64,000 bases of DNA from Corallococcus sp. AS-1-6 (GCF_020037015.1 NZ_JAIQDE010000008.1:248001-312000); one strand, 5' to 3'; counted from the stretch's first letter, positions 10,201 to 19,090 are shown. Notes: generated by a model from the letters alone, not told the origin. Numbers and translations: made by a program.

Positions 10201-10588
10201 GGAGGCCGGTGGCGCGGATCCGTCGCGGCCCTTCGTGGCGCCGGGGACGGCCATCGAGCAGCAGATCGCCCAGGCGTGGAAGGACCTGCTCCACGTGGAG
10301 CGGGTGGGCCTGGACGACCCCTTCTTCGAGCTGGGTGGCAACTCGCTGCTCGCCCTCCAGCTCCACCGCCGGCTGACGGCGGAGCTGGGCGTGACGCTGG
10401 CGCTCACAGACCTCTTCCAGTACCCCACCGTGCGGGCGCTGGCGGCGCGGCTGTCGCGCCGGGAGGACACGCCCTCGGAGGACGCGGCGCAGGCGGGCCG
10501 CAGCCGTGCCGAGGCGCGACGCACGGTCAACCGCCGCGCGGTGGCCTCGCGCGGTCGGGTGGAAACGGATGGAGACGCGGATGAGTGA
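7265..10588 (+). CDS. Non-ribosomal peptide synthetase module C-A-PCP, predicted serine
   Basis: 1107 residues, starting 2 bp after the PKS stop. The condensation domain (about 20-450) has an intact HHIVSDG motif at 157-163. The adenylation domain (about 480-990) has TSGSTGRPKGA, FDVSVW (Asp678), YGPTE, YRTGD and NGKADRK. Reading the ten specificity positions by eye against PheA gives D-V-W-H-V-S-L-V-D-K. This closely matches the known serine codes (DVWHLSLIDK, DVWHFSLVDK), so Ser is the predicted substrate. The PCP has Ser1027 in ELGGNSLLA. The tail is Arg-rich. There is no epimerase or methyltransferase domain. The last bases overlap the next PKS start, which suggests translational coupling. 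The module would condense a polyketide chain with serine and pass it to the final PKS module, if colinearity holds. Confidence 0.94.
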   Translation: MTPEEKRARLAQLLKDKSRPASKQAPLSFAQERMWFLDKWSPGSAAFHMPTAVRLTGTVDTDALRRALALLVERHDTLRTTFQEREGGAVQVIASTGEVPLEVMDLQGLPVTERDAEAQRRVVTLAQQPFSLEQGPLLRAVLMLLGNGEQVLLMDQHHIVSDGWSMGVLVHELAVLYRACLEGQPSPLKPLPLQYADWAVWQKEWLQGAELERQLTYWKNRLNPNALLELPQDKPRPALMSSKGERQVMHLSPALTQALKALGQREGRTLFVTLLSAFNVLLSRYTGQDDVVVGTPIAGRPRAEVEGLIGLFVNMLALRSDLSGKPTFKELLSRVHESTLDAYAHQDIPFERLVDALKPERHLSHSPIFQVMFVLQNAPMPALEAPGVVMEAKPVDTGTTKYDLSLLLVDLPQGLRVTAEYSTDLFERSTAERLLGHYLTLLEGIVAQPDVPISRLPLLPDAERQRVLKDWNDTAVTHPKDATLTSLIEAQVARTPDAVALEFEGSRLTYRELDARANQLAHALRRHGVGPEVRVGLCVERSLEMVVGLLGTLKAGGAYVPLDPGYPQERLGWMLEDARPPVLLVQERLLARLPASDAKVVKLDTGWEDIAREPTTAPAPTATPDSLAYIIFTSGSTGRPKGAMNAHGPVVNRLLWMQSAYRLTPQDVVLQKTPFSFDVSVWEFFWPLMTGAKLVVAKPGGHQDPGYLKALIASASVTTLHFVPSMLQAFLDEPGVADCTSLKRVVCSGEALPLELKELCLRTLPGAGLHNLYGPTEAAVDVTFHACKANDGRRSVPIGRPVDNTQIRILDAELQPVPQGAAGELYIGGVQVGRGYLARPSLTAERFIPDPYAAVPGARMYRTGDVARWLPDGEIEYLGRADFQVKIRGLRIELGEIESSLEKHPTVRQAVVLAREDRPGQKRLVAYVTGKDAKPEGAALRAYLLERLPEYMVPSNVVVLERMPLSPNGKADRKALPAPEAGGADPSRPFVAPGTAIEQQIAQAWKDLLHVERVGLDDPFFELGGNSLLALQLHRRLTAELGVTLALTDLFQYPTVRALAARLSRREDTPSEDAAQAGRSRAEARRTVNRRAVASRGRVETDGDADE

Positions 10589-13500
10589 CGCAGTGGGTGG
10601 TGGCGAGGAGCGCATCGCGATCGTCGGCCTGTCGGGCCGCTTCCCGGGTGCGAAGACGTTGGAGGCCTTCTGGGAGATGCTCCGCCGTGGCGGTGACGCG
10701 CGCCGCGTGCCCACGGACGCGGAGCTGGACGACGCGGGCGTGCCCCAGGCGCTGCGCGCCCACCCGCAGTGGGTGCGCTCCAGCTACGTGCTGGAGGGCG
10801 CGACGGACTTCGACGCGGGCCTCTTCGGCTACAGCCCGCGCGAGGCGGAGCTGATGGACCCCCAGCAGCGCATCTTCATGGAGTGCGCGTGGGAGTCGCT
10901 GGACAACGCCGGCTACGACCCGGGCCGCTTCAAGGGCGCGGTGGCCGTCTATGCCAGCGTGAGCCTGAGCTCGTACCTGCTGCGCGCGCTGATGCGGCAG
11001 CCGGACCTGATGGACGCGGCCGGTTCGTTCGGCGTGATGCTGGCGAACGACAAGGACTACGTGGCCACGCGCGTGTCGCACCGGCTGGGCCTGCGCGGCC
11101 CCTCGGCGACGGTGCAGACGGCGTGCTCCAGCTCGCTGGTGGCGCTCCACCTGGCGTGCCAGAGCCTCTTGTCCGGCGAGAGCGACATGGCGCTCGCGGG
11201 CGGCTCGTCCGTGTCCTTCCCGCAGACGGCGGGCTACCTCTACCAGGAGGGGATGATCTTCTCGCCGGACGGCTACTGCCGCGCGTTCGACGCGAAGGCC
11301 AACGGCACCGTGCGCGGCGCGGGCGCGGCGGTGGTGGTGCTCAAGCGCCTGTCGGACGCGCTGAAGGACGGCGACACCATCCACGGCGTGCTGCTGGGCA
11401 CGGCGGTGAACAACGACGGCGCGGGCAAGGTGGGCTTCACCGCGCCCAGCGTGGAGGGCCAGGCCGCGGTCATCGCGGAGGCGCTCGCCATCTCCGGCGT
11501 CACGCCGGAGGACATCCAGTACGTGGAGGCCCACGCGACGGGCACCCCGCTGGGCGACCCGATTGAAGTGGCAGCGCTCAACCAGGCCTTCGGTGGCACG
11601 GAGACGGGCCAGAAGCGCGTGGCGCTGGGCTCGCTCAAGGCGGCCATCGGCCACCTGGACGCGGCGGCCGGCATCGCGGGCGTGGTGAAGACGGTGCTCG
11701 CCATGGAGCACGGCGAGATCCCCGCGAGCCCCCACTTCGAGAAGCCCAACCCCGTCATCGACTTCGACGCGGGCCCCTTCTTCGTGCCCTCGCAGCCCCG
11801 GCCGTGGACGTCCCCCAACGGGCCGCGCCGCGCGGGCGTGAGCGCCTTCGGCATCGGCGGGACCAACACGCACGTCATCCTGGAGGAGGCCCCGAAGGCG
11901 GCCGCCCCCGCGACGTCGCGCCGCGCGTGGCACGTGCTGCCCCTGTCCGCCCGCACGCCCGCGGCGCTGGACGCGGCGACGGAGCGGCTGGCCGCGCACC
12001 TGGACGCGAACCCGGACTTGTCCCTGGCGGACGTGGCCTACACGCTCCAGGTGGGCCGCCACGTGCACGAGCACCGCCGCGCGGTGGTGGTGAAGGACGT
12101 GGCGGACGCGAAGGCGGCGCTGCGGGATGCGCGGCGGCTGCTGGGCGGCTCCGGCACCAACACGCGCCGGCCGGTGGTGTTCCTCTTCTCCGGCCAGGGC
12201 TCGCAGTACGTGGACATGGGCCGGGGCCTCTACGAGCAGGAGCCCGCCTTCCGCGCGGAGGTGGACGCGTGCGCGGAGAAGCTCAAGCCGCACCTGGGCC
12301 TGGACCTGCGCACGGTGCTCTACCCGCCCGCGGACGGGCGTGAGAAGGCGACGGAGCAGCTCAAGCAGACGTCCCTCACGCAGCCCGCGCTGTTCGTCAT
12401 CGAGTACGCGCTCGCGAAGCTGTGGGCGTCCTGGGGCGTGACGCCGCAGGCGATGGTGGGCCACAGCATCGGCGAGTACGTGGCCGCGTGCCTGTCGGGC
12501 GTGTTCAGCCTGGACGACGCGCTGGCGCTGGTGGCCACGCGCGGCCGGCTGATGCAGTCGCTGCCGGCAGGCTCCATGCTTTCCGTACGGATGACGCCGG
12601 AGGCGCTGGCGCCGCTGATGGACGCGCGCATCTCCGTGGCGGCCGTGAACGCGCCGGGCTTCACCGTCGTGGCGGGCCCCACGGACGCGGTGGACGCGCT
12701 CCAGGCGAAGCTGGAGGCGCAGAAGGTGGAGGTGTCGCGGCTGCACACGTCGCACGCGTTCCACTCCCACATGATGGACCCCATCGTGGAGGAGTTCCGC
12801 CAGGCGGTGGCGAAGGTCGCGCGCAAGGAGCCCAAGGACCTCTACCTGTCCAACGTCACCGGCACCTGGGTGACGCGCGAGGACGCGGTGAGCCCGGCGT
12901 ACTGGGCGCGTCACCTGCGCGACGCCGTGCGCTTCCAGGACTCGGCCGCGCTGCTGCTGAACGACCCCGAGCACGTCTTCCTGGAGGTCGGCCCCGGCAA
13001 CGCGCTGGCCACGCTGGTGCGCCGCAACGCGCAGGAAGGCACCTTCCCGGCCATCCTCACGACGCTGCCCGCGCCGCGCGACGCCCAGCAGGACGCGCTC
13101 ACGCACGCCGCGGACGCGTTCGCGAAGCTGTGGCTCGCGGGCGCGAAGGCGATTGCCGGCCGCGTCTACAAGGGCGAGGCCCGCCGCCGCATCCCCCTGC
13201 CCGCCTACCCCTTCCAGCGCGAGCGCTACGACCTGCTCAAGGGTCCGCCGCCCGCGCTGCCTCGCGCCGCGTCCCCACGGCCCGCCACGGCGCAGGGCGT
13301 GGAGCTGACCGTCCCCGCGTGGCCGCGCACGCGCGCGTCCCCCCAGGTTCCGTCGCTCTCCGGCCAGCGCTGGCTGGTGCTGGAGGCGGACACGCCGGTG
13401 GCCGCGCGCGTGTCGGAGCGGCTGCGTCAGGCGGGCGCGGACGTGGTGTCGCTCGTCGCGGGCCAGGGCGCGTCGGATCCGGTGACGAAGCGCTTCGCGG

Positions 13501-15161
13501 TGGACCCCGCGTCTCCGGATGCCGTGGGAGCACACCTGGAGCGCCTGCGCGGTGAGGACTGGACGCCCGCGCACGTCGCGTACCTGTGGCCGCTGGTGAA
13601 GGAGCCGCGAGACCTGGAGTCGGGGCTCGCGACGTCGTTCCACGGGCTGCTCGCGCTGGCGAAGGCCGTGGGCCCGGGCGCGGCGAAGACGCCCGTGTCG
13701 CTGGACGTGGTGACCACCGGCGCCCAGGACGTCACGGGCGAGGAGCCGCTGCTGCCCTGGCAGGCGGCCGCGGTCGGCACCAGCCGCGTGCTGTCACAGG
13801 AGTACCCCGGCCTCACCGTGCGCGCCGTCGACGTCACCTGGCCCGCGCCGGACGAGTCCGCGTCCGGGCCGTGGCTGGAGCGGCTGGTGACGGAGCTGGC
13901 CACCGGCGAGGACCCGGTGGTCGCGCTGCGCGGCCCGTACCGCCACGTCGAGGCGTTCGAGCCCCTCGACGTCCCGGGTGCCGCGAGCGCGGGCACTTCG
14001 GAGCCGCACAACCCCACGGCCGGTGGCTCCTCGCAGGCCGGCCTCAAGGACGGCGGGGTCTACGTCATCGTCGGGGGCCTGGGCCGCGTGGGGCTCGCGC
14101 TCGCGGAGCAGCTCACGCAGGCGGTGAAGCCGAAGCTCGTGCTGCTGTCCCGCCGCACGCTCCCCGCCCCGGGTGAATGGGACGCGTGGCGCGCGGGCCA
14201 TGACGCGCAGGACGCGACGTCCAGGGCCATCGAGCGCATGCGCGCGCTGGAGGAGGCGGGCGCGCAGGTCCTGGCGCTGCGCGCGGACGCGGGCGTTCCG
14301 GGTCAGCTCGACAAGGCGCTCCAGGTCGCGGAGGCGAAGCTCGGCCGCATCGACGGCGTCTTCTACGCGGCCGGCGACGGCGGCATGGCCACCCGCATCT
14401 CCGTGGCCGAGGCCACGCCGGAGGCCACCGCGCCGCTGCTGTCCGGCCGCTTCGGGGGCCTCATGCACCTGGCGGAGGCGCTGGCGTCGCGGCAGCCGGA
14501 CTTCGTCGTGGTGCAGTCCTCCCTCACCGTGGTGCTGGGCGGCATGGCGGTCAGCGCGGTGGCGGCGGCGCACGCCGGCATGGACGCGCTGGCGGTCCGG
14601 CAGGCCCGGCTGGGCGGCACCCGCTGGTACACCGTGGACTGGGACGTGTGGGGCGTGGGCGAGGGCTTCCGCCCCGACGCCGTCATCCCTCCCGCCGAGG
14701 GCTTCCGCCTCCTGCGCGCGCTGCTCACCCAGCCCACCGGTGGACGCTTCCTCGCGTCGCTCGGGTCGCTGGAGGCGCGGCGTCAGGTGGCGCGCGACGG
14801 TGCCTCCACCGCCCGCGCGAGCACGAGCGCCAGCGGCAAGCACCCGCGCCCCCCGCTGGCCAACGCCTTCGTCGCCCCGCGCGACGAGACCGAGGAGAAG
14901 GTCGCCGCGCTCTGGCAGGACCTGCTGGGCGTGGAGTCGGTGGGCATCACCGACAACTTCTTCGAGCTGGGCGGCCACTCGCTCCTGGGCGTGCAGTTGC
15001 TGTCGCGCATCCGCGAGGCCTTCCAGGTCGAGCTGTCCATGCGCGCCCTCTTCGAGTCCCCCACCGTGGAGATCATGACGGTGGCCATCGTGGAGGCGAG
15101 CGCCAGTCAGCTCGACCCCGAAGCGCTGGAGGCCATGCTCGCGGAGCTGGAGCAGGGCTGA
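10581..15161 (+). CDS. Type I polyketide synthase KS-AT-KR-ACP
   Basis: I start at the ATG at 10581, which has GGAG upstream and overlaps the NRPS stop by 8 bp; an in-frame ATG at 10569 is possible. 1526 residues. The KS has Cys182 in TACSSSL, plus EAHATGT and KAAIGHL. The AT has Ser629 in GHSIGE and HAFH at 725-728, indicating malonyl-CoA. The KR keeps the cofactor motif GGLGRVG, but the catalytic Tyr is Val1327 and the following Asn is His1331, so reduction is unlikely. The ACP has Ser1467 in ELGGHSLLG. The C-terminus, ASQLDPEALEAMLAELEQ, resembles a docking helix rather than a release domain. The chain may therefore pass to another protein, or be released by a separate enzyme. Parts of the AT are nearly identical in DNA to the AT of the upstream PKS. 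Confidence 0.93.
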   Translation: MSDAVGGGEERIAIVGLSGRFPGAKTLEAFWEMLRRGGDARRVPTDAELDDAGVPQALRAHPQWVRSSYVLEGATDFDAGLFGYSPREAELMDPQQRIFMECAWESLDNAGYDPGRFKGAVAVYASVSLSSYLLRALMRQPDLMDAAGSFGVMLANDKDYVATRVSHRLGLRGPSATVQTACSSSLVALHLACQSLLSGESDMALAGGSSVSFPQTAGYLYQEGMIFSPDGYCRAFDAKANGTVRGAGAAVVVLKRLSDALKDGDTIHGVLLGTAVNNDGAGKVGFTAPSVEGQAAVIAEALAISGVTPEDIQYVEAHATGTPLGDPIEVAALNQAFGGTETGQKRVALGSLKAAIGHLDAAAGIAGVVKTVLAMEHGEIPASPHFEKPNPVIDFDAGPFFVPSQPRPWTSPNGPRRAGVSAFGIGGTNTHVILEEAPKAAAPATSRRAWHVLPLSARTPAALDAATERLAAHLDANPDLSLADVAYTLQVGRHVHEHRRAVVVKDVADAKAALRDARRLLGGSGTNTRRPVVFLFSGQGSQYVDMGRGLYEQEPAFRAEVDACAEKLKPHLGLDLRTVLYPPADGREKATEQLKQTSLTQPALFVIEYALAKLWASWGVTPQAMVGHSIGEYVAACLSGVFSLDDALALVATRGRLMQSLPAGSMLSVRMTPEALAPLMDARISVAAVNAPGFTVVAGPTDAVDALQAKLEAQKVEVSRLHTSHAFHSHMMDPIVEEFRQAVAKVARKEPKDLYLSNVTGTWVTREDAVSPAYWARHLRDAVRFQDSAALLLNDPEHVFLEVGPGNALATLVRRNAQEGTFPAILTTLPAPRDAQQDALTHAADAFAKLWLAGAKAIAGRVYKGEARRRIPLPAYPFQRERYDLLKGPPPALPRAASPRPATAQGVELTVPAWPRTRASPQVPSLSGQRWLVLEADTPVAARVSERLRQAGADVVSLVAGQGASDPVTKRFAVDPASPDAVGAHLERLRGEDWTPAHVAYLWPLVKEPRDLESGLATSFHGLLALAKAVGPGAAKTPVSLDVVTTGAQDVTGEEPLLPWQAAAVGTSRVLSQEYPGLTVRAVDVTWPAPDESASGPWLERLVTELATGEDPVVALRGPYRHVEAFEPLDVPGAASAGTSEPHNPTAGGSSQAGLKDGGVYVIVGGLGRVGLALAEQLTQAVKPKLVLLSRRTLPAPGEWDAWRAGHDAQDATSRAIERMRALEEAGAQVLALRADAGVPGQLDKALQVAEAKLGRIDGVFYAAGDGGMATRISVAEATPEATAPLLSGRFGGLMHLAEALASRQPDFVVVQSSLTVVLGGMAVSAVAAAHAGMDALAVRQARLGGTRWYTVDWDVWGVGEGFRPDAVIPPAEGFRLLRALLTQPTGGRFLASLGSLEARRQVARDGASTARASTSASGKHPRPPLANAFVAPRDETEEKVAALWQDLLGVESVGITDNFFELGGHSLLGVQLLSRIREAFQVELSMRALFESPTVEIMTVAIVEASASQLDPEALEAMLAELEQG

Positions 15162-15180
15162 AATCCCCCTTTGGAACGCC

Positions 15181-15218
15181 GGGCCCGCGCGCACTCCCGT
15201 AGTACGGTGCGCGGGCCC
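15181..15218 (+). terminator. GC-rich hairpin between PKS and exporter gene
   Basis: The arms GGGCCCGCGC (15181-15190) and GCGCGGGCCC (15209-15218) are perfectly complementary and sit 20 bp after the PKS stop. Only TT follows, so this is a weak terminator, an attenuator or an RNA stability element. Exporter expression could continue through it. Confidence 0.45.
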
Positions 15219-15254
15219 TTGACCCTCCTGCCCCCCAGGAGAAAGAGACGTGGA

Positions 15255-16658
15255 ATGAGCATCGCGCAACGCCTGACCATCACCCAGCCCATGCGGGTCT
15301 TCTGGATCACCTGGTTCGGCCAGCTCATCTCGATCCTCGGCTCCGGCCTCACGTCCTTCGGCGTGGGCGCGAAGGTCTTCCTGGACACGCGCTCCACCAC
15401 GCAGTTCGCGCTGCTGTCCTTCTTCGCGCTGGCGCCCATGGTGGTGCTGTCCCCCATCGCGGGGACGCTCATCGACCGCTGGGACCGCCGCCGCGCCATG
15501 CTGCTGGCGGACCTGGGCAACGGCTTCACCACGCTGCTCATCTTCAGCATGTTGCTGGCCAGCGAGCGGGGGCTGTTCAAGCTCGAGACCTGGCACTTCT
15601 ACCTGCCCGTCTCCCTGGGCGCGTGCTTCGGCGCCTTCCGCTGGCCGGCCTTCTTCGCCACGGTGACGCTCATCGTGCCCAAGCAGCACCTGGGCCGCGC
15701 CAACGCCATGGCGGAGGTGGCCAGCGGCGCCAGCCAGATCCTCTCCCCCATCATCGCGGGAGCGCTCATCGACAGCGTGGGCCTGAAGGGCGTGCTGACG
15801 GTGGACGTCTGCAGCTTCCTCATCGCCGTCACCACCCTGCTGATGGTCCGCTTCCCCAGGCCCACCGCCTCCGAGGCGGGCCAGCAGGGCAAGGGGTCGC
15901 TGCTCGCGGAGATGAAGCAGGGCTGGAGCTTCATCAGCGCGCGCAAGGGGCTGTTGTCCCTGATGGCCTTCACCGGCGTGGCCGTGCTGTGCATGGACCT
16001 GGTGGTGCTGCTGATCACCCCCCTGGTGCTCGCCTTCACGGACATCTCCACGCTGGGCCGCATCGCGTCCATCGCGGGCGTGGGCGCGCTGCTGGGCGGC
16101 ATCGGCATGGGCGTGTGGGGCGGCCCCAAGAACCCGCTGTACGGCATCCTCGGCTTCCATGCGTTTTCGGGCGTGGTGCTCTTCATGGCCGCGCCCGCGC
16201 CCAGCGTGCCGCTGGTCGCCGCCGCCGCCGCGCTCTACCTGTTCACCATGCCGCCGGTGATGGCGGGCATCCAGTCCATCTGGCAGCGCAAGATTCCCGC
16301 GGACCTCCAGGGCCGCGCCGCCGCCGTGAAGCGGATGATCATCCTGTGCGTGTCGCCGCTCGCGAGCCTCATCGCGGGGCCGCTCGCGGACGACCTCTTC
16401 GAGCCGGCCATGCGCGAGGGGGGCGCGCTCGCCAGCAGCATGGGCCGCCTGCTGGGCGTGGGCCCGGGGCGCGGCATCGCCGTCATCTTCATCGTCCTGG
16501 GCCTGCTGACGCTCGCGAACGTCGCGGCCGGGTGGCTCAACCCGCGCCTGCGCAACCTGGACAAGGAGCTGCCGGACGCGCTCCCGGACACGCCGCCCGC
16601 CCCCCCTGACGACACCGCCGCCCCCAACGCCCCCACCGCTGGAGCCTCCGCGTCATGA
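15255..16658 (+). CDS. MFS transporter, probable exporter of the cluster product
   Basis: 467 residues from the ATG at 15255, preceded by AGGAGAAAG; longer in-frame openings upstream lack membrane character. It is a major facilitator protein with many hydrophobic segments. The cytoplasmic loop DRWDRRRAML between early helices is typical of the EntS-like MFS_3 group. The C-terminal tail is hydrophilic and Pro/Asp-rich. It sits directly behind the PKS genes on the same strand and overlaps the downstream hydrolase start by 4 bp (ATGA), so the two are translationally coupled. Export of the polyketide-peptide product is the natural inference; substrate specificity cannot be read from sequence. A second, related MFS gene lies at 57604-58821. 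Confidence 0.88.
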   Translation: MSIAQRLTITQPMRVFWITWFGQLISILGSGLTSFGVGAKVFLDTRSTTQFALLSFFALAPMVVLSPIAGTLIDRWDRRRAMLLADLGNGFTTLLIFSMLLASERGLFKLETWHFYLPVSLGACFGAFRWPAFFATVTLIVPKQHLGRANAMAEVASGASQILSPIIAGALIDSVGLKGVLTVDVCSFLIAVTTLLMVRFPRPTASEAGQQGKGSLLAEMKQGWSFISARKGLLSLMAFTGVAVLCMDLVVLLITPLVLAFTDISTLGRIASIAGVGALLGGIGMGVWGGPKNPLYGILGFHAFSGVVLFMAAPAPSVPLVAAAAALYLFTMPPVMAGIQSIWQRKIPADLQGRAAAVKRMIILCVSPLASLIAGPLADDLFEPAMREGGALASSMGRLLGVGPGRGIAVIFIVLGLLTLANVAAGWLNPRLRNLDKELPDALPDTPPAPPDDTAAPNAPTAGASAS

Positions 16659-19090
16659 GTGCCTTCTCCCAGGTCCTGCGCATGCTGCGCATGTTGCCGT
16701 CCGCCATGGCCGTGGCCACGCCGGGCGTGGGCCCCTGGCTCGCCCGCCGCCGCTGGACGCGCGAGGAGGGCACGCTCACCCTGCCCGGCCTGCACGGCAA
16801 GGTGGAGGTGCTGCGCGACACGTGGGGCGTGCCCCACATCTTCGCCAGCGACGAGCACGACCTCTTCTTCGCCCAGGGCTACGTGCACGGGCAGGACCGG
16901 CTGTGGCAGTTGGAGATGAGCCGCCGGCTGGTGGACGGCCGGCTCGCGACCCTGCTGGGCCCCATGGGCGTGCCCGCGGATCAGTTCTTCCGCACCCTGG
17001 GCCTGCGCCACATGGCGGAGAAGTCCTGGGAGCAGGTGGATCCGGAGGCGCGCGCCGTCCTGGAGGCCTACAGCGCGGGCGTCAACGCGCGCATCGCCGC
17101 GGAGCCGCTGCCCTACGAGTTCACCGTGATGGCCACGACGCCCACGCCCTGGACGCCCGTGGACTCGCTCGCGCGCGGCAACCTGCTGGCGATGATGCTG
17201 GGCGGCAACCACCGCATCGAGCTCTTCCGCGCGCGGCTGGTGGCGGCGGTGGGTGAAGAGGTGGCCAACGCGCTCCTGCCGCAGAACGCGCCGGAGACGC
17301 CCCTCATCGTCCCCAGGGAGGCGCGCCTGCCGGGCCTGAAGGACGTGAAGGCGATGTCCGGCCTGGACAGCGTGGACGCGGTGATGGGCGACCCCAACAT
17401 CGTCTCCGGCAGCAACAACTGGGTGGTGCACGGCCAGCGCACGAAGAGCGGCCAGCCGCTGCTCGCCAACGACGTGCACATCCCCCTGAGCATGCCGTCC
17501 ACCTGGTACGAGAACGGCCTGCACGCCGGCCGCTTCCAGCACGTGGGCTTCTCCCTGCCCGGCGTGCCCATGCTGATCGTCGGCCACAACGGGGAGGTGG
17601 CCTGGGGCATGTCCAACCTGGGGCCGGACACCCAGGACTTCTACATCGAGAAGCTGGACGACCCGAAGGCGCCGAAGCAGTACCTCTACCAGGACGTCTG
17701 GCACGACCTGGAGGTGCGCCGCGAGGAGATCCCCGTCAAGGGCGGCGCCCCCGTGGTGCTGGAGGTGAAGAGCACCCGCCACGGCCCGCTGATGAACGCC
17801 GTCATGGCGGAGGAGCTGAAGGACAGCGAGCCCCTGGCGCTCCGGTGGGCGCACCGCGAATGCCAGCCGCTCATCAACGCCGTGCTGAAGCTCAACCTGG
17901 CCACGGACTGGGAGTCCTTCCGCGCCGCCATGAAGTGCTGGGAGGGGCCGGGCCAGAACTTCGTGTACGCGGACACGGCCGGCAACGTCGGCTACCAGGC
18001 CACGGGGAAGATCCCCATCCGCCAGGGCCACCAGGGCCTCATCCCCATGCCGGGCTGGACGGGGGAGTCCGAGTGGACGGGCTTCATCCCGTTCGAGGAG
18101 CTGCCCGCGTCCTTCAACCCGCCCGCGGGCTACGCGGCCACGGCGAACAACAAGATTACGTCCGACGACTACCCGCACCTCATCGCGCACAACTGGTTCC
18201 CCGGCTACCGCGCCAAGCGCATCACCGACCTGATTGAAGCGGGCACGCAGCACACCGTGGAGTCCATGCGGGACATCCAGGCGCAGACGTACTCGCTGCC
18301 CGCGGAGGCGCTGCGCCCCTACCTCCTGGCGGCGGCGCTCCCGGCGGACGACCTCCAGCGGCAGGCGGTGGAGGCGCTGAAGGCGTGGGACCTGCGCTGC
18401 GAGCCGGAGGCCGTGGGCGCCACGGTGTTCCAGGCCTGGTACATCGAGGTGCTGCGCAAGCTGCTCCAGCACAAGCTGGAGCCGTCGCTGGTGAAGGAAT
18501 ACCTGATGGGCCAGTACGAACGGCACGGCAGCCTGCACATGCCCTTCGTCATCGGCCTGATGTCCCAGCCGGACAGCCCCTGGTGGGATGACCCGAAGAC
18601 GCCGGAGAAGGAGACGCGCGACGACATCCTCCGCGCGGCCCTGGGCGTGGCCGTCGCGTGGCTTTCGAAGACGTACGGCCCGAAGCCGGAGGCGTGGGCC
18701 TGGGGCCAGGTGCACCAGCTCACGTACGCGCACCAGATGCTGGGCGGGCCCGCCATCCCCGCGCGCATCCGCCGCGTCTTCAACAGCCGCCCGGTGCCCG
18801 CGCGGGGCGACAACTACTCCGTGGACGGCGCCTCGTTCCTCTGGAGCCACCCCTTCAAGGTGGTCCACGGCACCGCGCTGCGGATGATCGTCGACCTGGC
18901 GGACCTGTCCCGCTCCGTGTCCATCCACTCGCCGGGGCAGTCCGAGCACCTGTACCACAAGCACCGCGATGACCTGATGGAGCTCAACCGCAAGGTGGAG
19001 TTCCACCCCATGCTCCACACGCGCCAGGCCGTGGAGCAGCACCGCGAGGCCACGCTGACGCTCACGCCCGCGGTGGCCCTGGCCAAATAA
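16655..19090 (+). CDS. Penicillin acylase family (Ntn hydrolase) protein
   Basis: 811 residues, the usual length for precursor penicillin/acyl-homoserine-lactone acylases, which self-cleave into alpha and beta subunits. The alpha part shows VLRDTWGVPHIFASDEHDLF and QGYVHGQDRLWQLEMSRR. The expected autocleavage site is Gly-Ser in SGSNNWVV; Ser253 would become the N-terminal nucleophile of the beta chain, followed by LLANDVH. The N-terminus has a weakly hydrophobic stretch but no convincing cleavage site, so export to the periplasm is uncertain. The family hydrolyses amide bonds of acylated substrates. In pyoverdine biosynthesis the relative PvdQ removes a fatty acyl group during maturation. 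Coupling to the exporter gene suggests maturation of the product or self-resistance. It could also be an unrelated quorum-quenching-type acylase. Confidence 0.9.
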   Translation: MSAFSQVLRMLRMLPSAMAVATPGVGPWLARRRWTREEGTLTLPGLHGKVEVLRDTWGVPHIFASDEHDLFFAQGYVHGQDRLWQLEMSRRLVDGRLATLLGPMGVPADQFFRTLGLRHMAEKSWEQVDPEARAVLEAYSAGVNARIAAEPLPYEFTVMATTPTPWTPVDSLARGNLLAMMLGGNHRIELFRARLVAAVGEEVANALLPQNAPETPLIVPREARLPGLKDVKAMSGLDSVDAVMGDPNIVSGSNNWVVHGQRTKSGQPLLANDVHIPLSMPSTWYENGLHAGRFQHVGFSLPGVPMLIVGHNGEVAWGMSNLGPDTQDFYIEKLDDPKAPKQYLYQDVWHDLEVRREEIPVKGGAPVVLEVKSTRHGPLMNAVMAEELKDSEPLALRWAHRECQPLINAVLKLNLATDWESFRAAMKCWEGPGQNFVYADTAGNVGYQATGKIPIRQGHQGLIPMPGWTGESEWTGFIPFEELPASFNPPAGYAATANNKITSDDYPHLIAHNWFPGYRAKRITDLIEAGTQHTVESMRDIQAQTYSLPAEALRPYLLAAALPADDLQRQAVEALKAWDLRCEPEAVGATVFQAWYIEVLRKLLQHKLEPSLVKEYLMGQYERHGSLHMPFVIGLMSQPDSPWWDDPKTPEKETRDDILRAALGVAVAWLSKTYGPKPEAWAWGQVHQLTYAHQMLGGPAIPARIRRVFNSRPVPARGDNYSVDGASFLWSHPFKVVHGTALRMIVDLADLSRSVSIHSPGQSEHLYHKHRDDLMELNRKVEFHPMLHTRQAVEQHREATLTLTPAVALAK

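Larger units (their letters stand above)
1..19090 (+). other. Hybrid PKS-NRPS biosynthetic gene cluster (right-hand end)
   Basis: Six co-directional genes lie with spacings of 39 bp, 2 bp, an 8-bp overlap, 93 bp and a 4-bp overlap, so most or all are likely one transcript. Visible order: (truncated) KR-ACP; KS-AT-KR-ACP-degenerate ACP-sulfotransferase; C-A-PCP; KS-AT-KR-ACP; MFS exporter; penicillin-acylase-type hydrolase. Both complete AT domains carry HAFH, the signature of malonyl-CoA selection. The A domain reads as serine-specific. No thioesterase or reductase release domain is visible, and no tailoring oxygenase. The product is unknown to me. The left part of the cluster lies outside the window. 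Confidence 0.9.
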
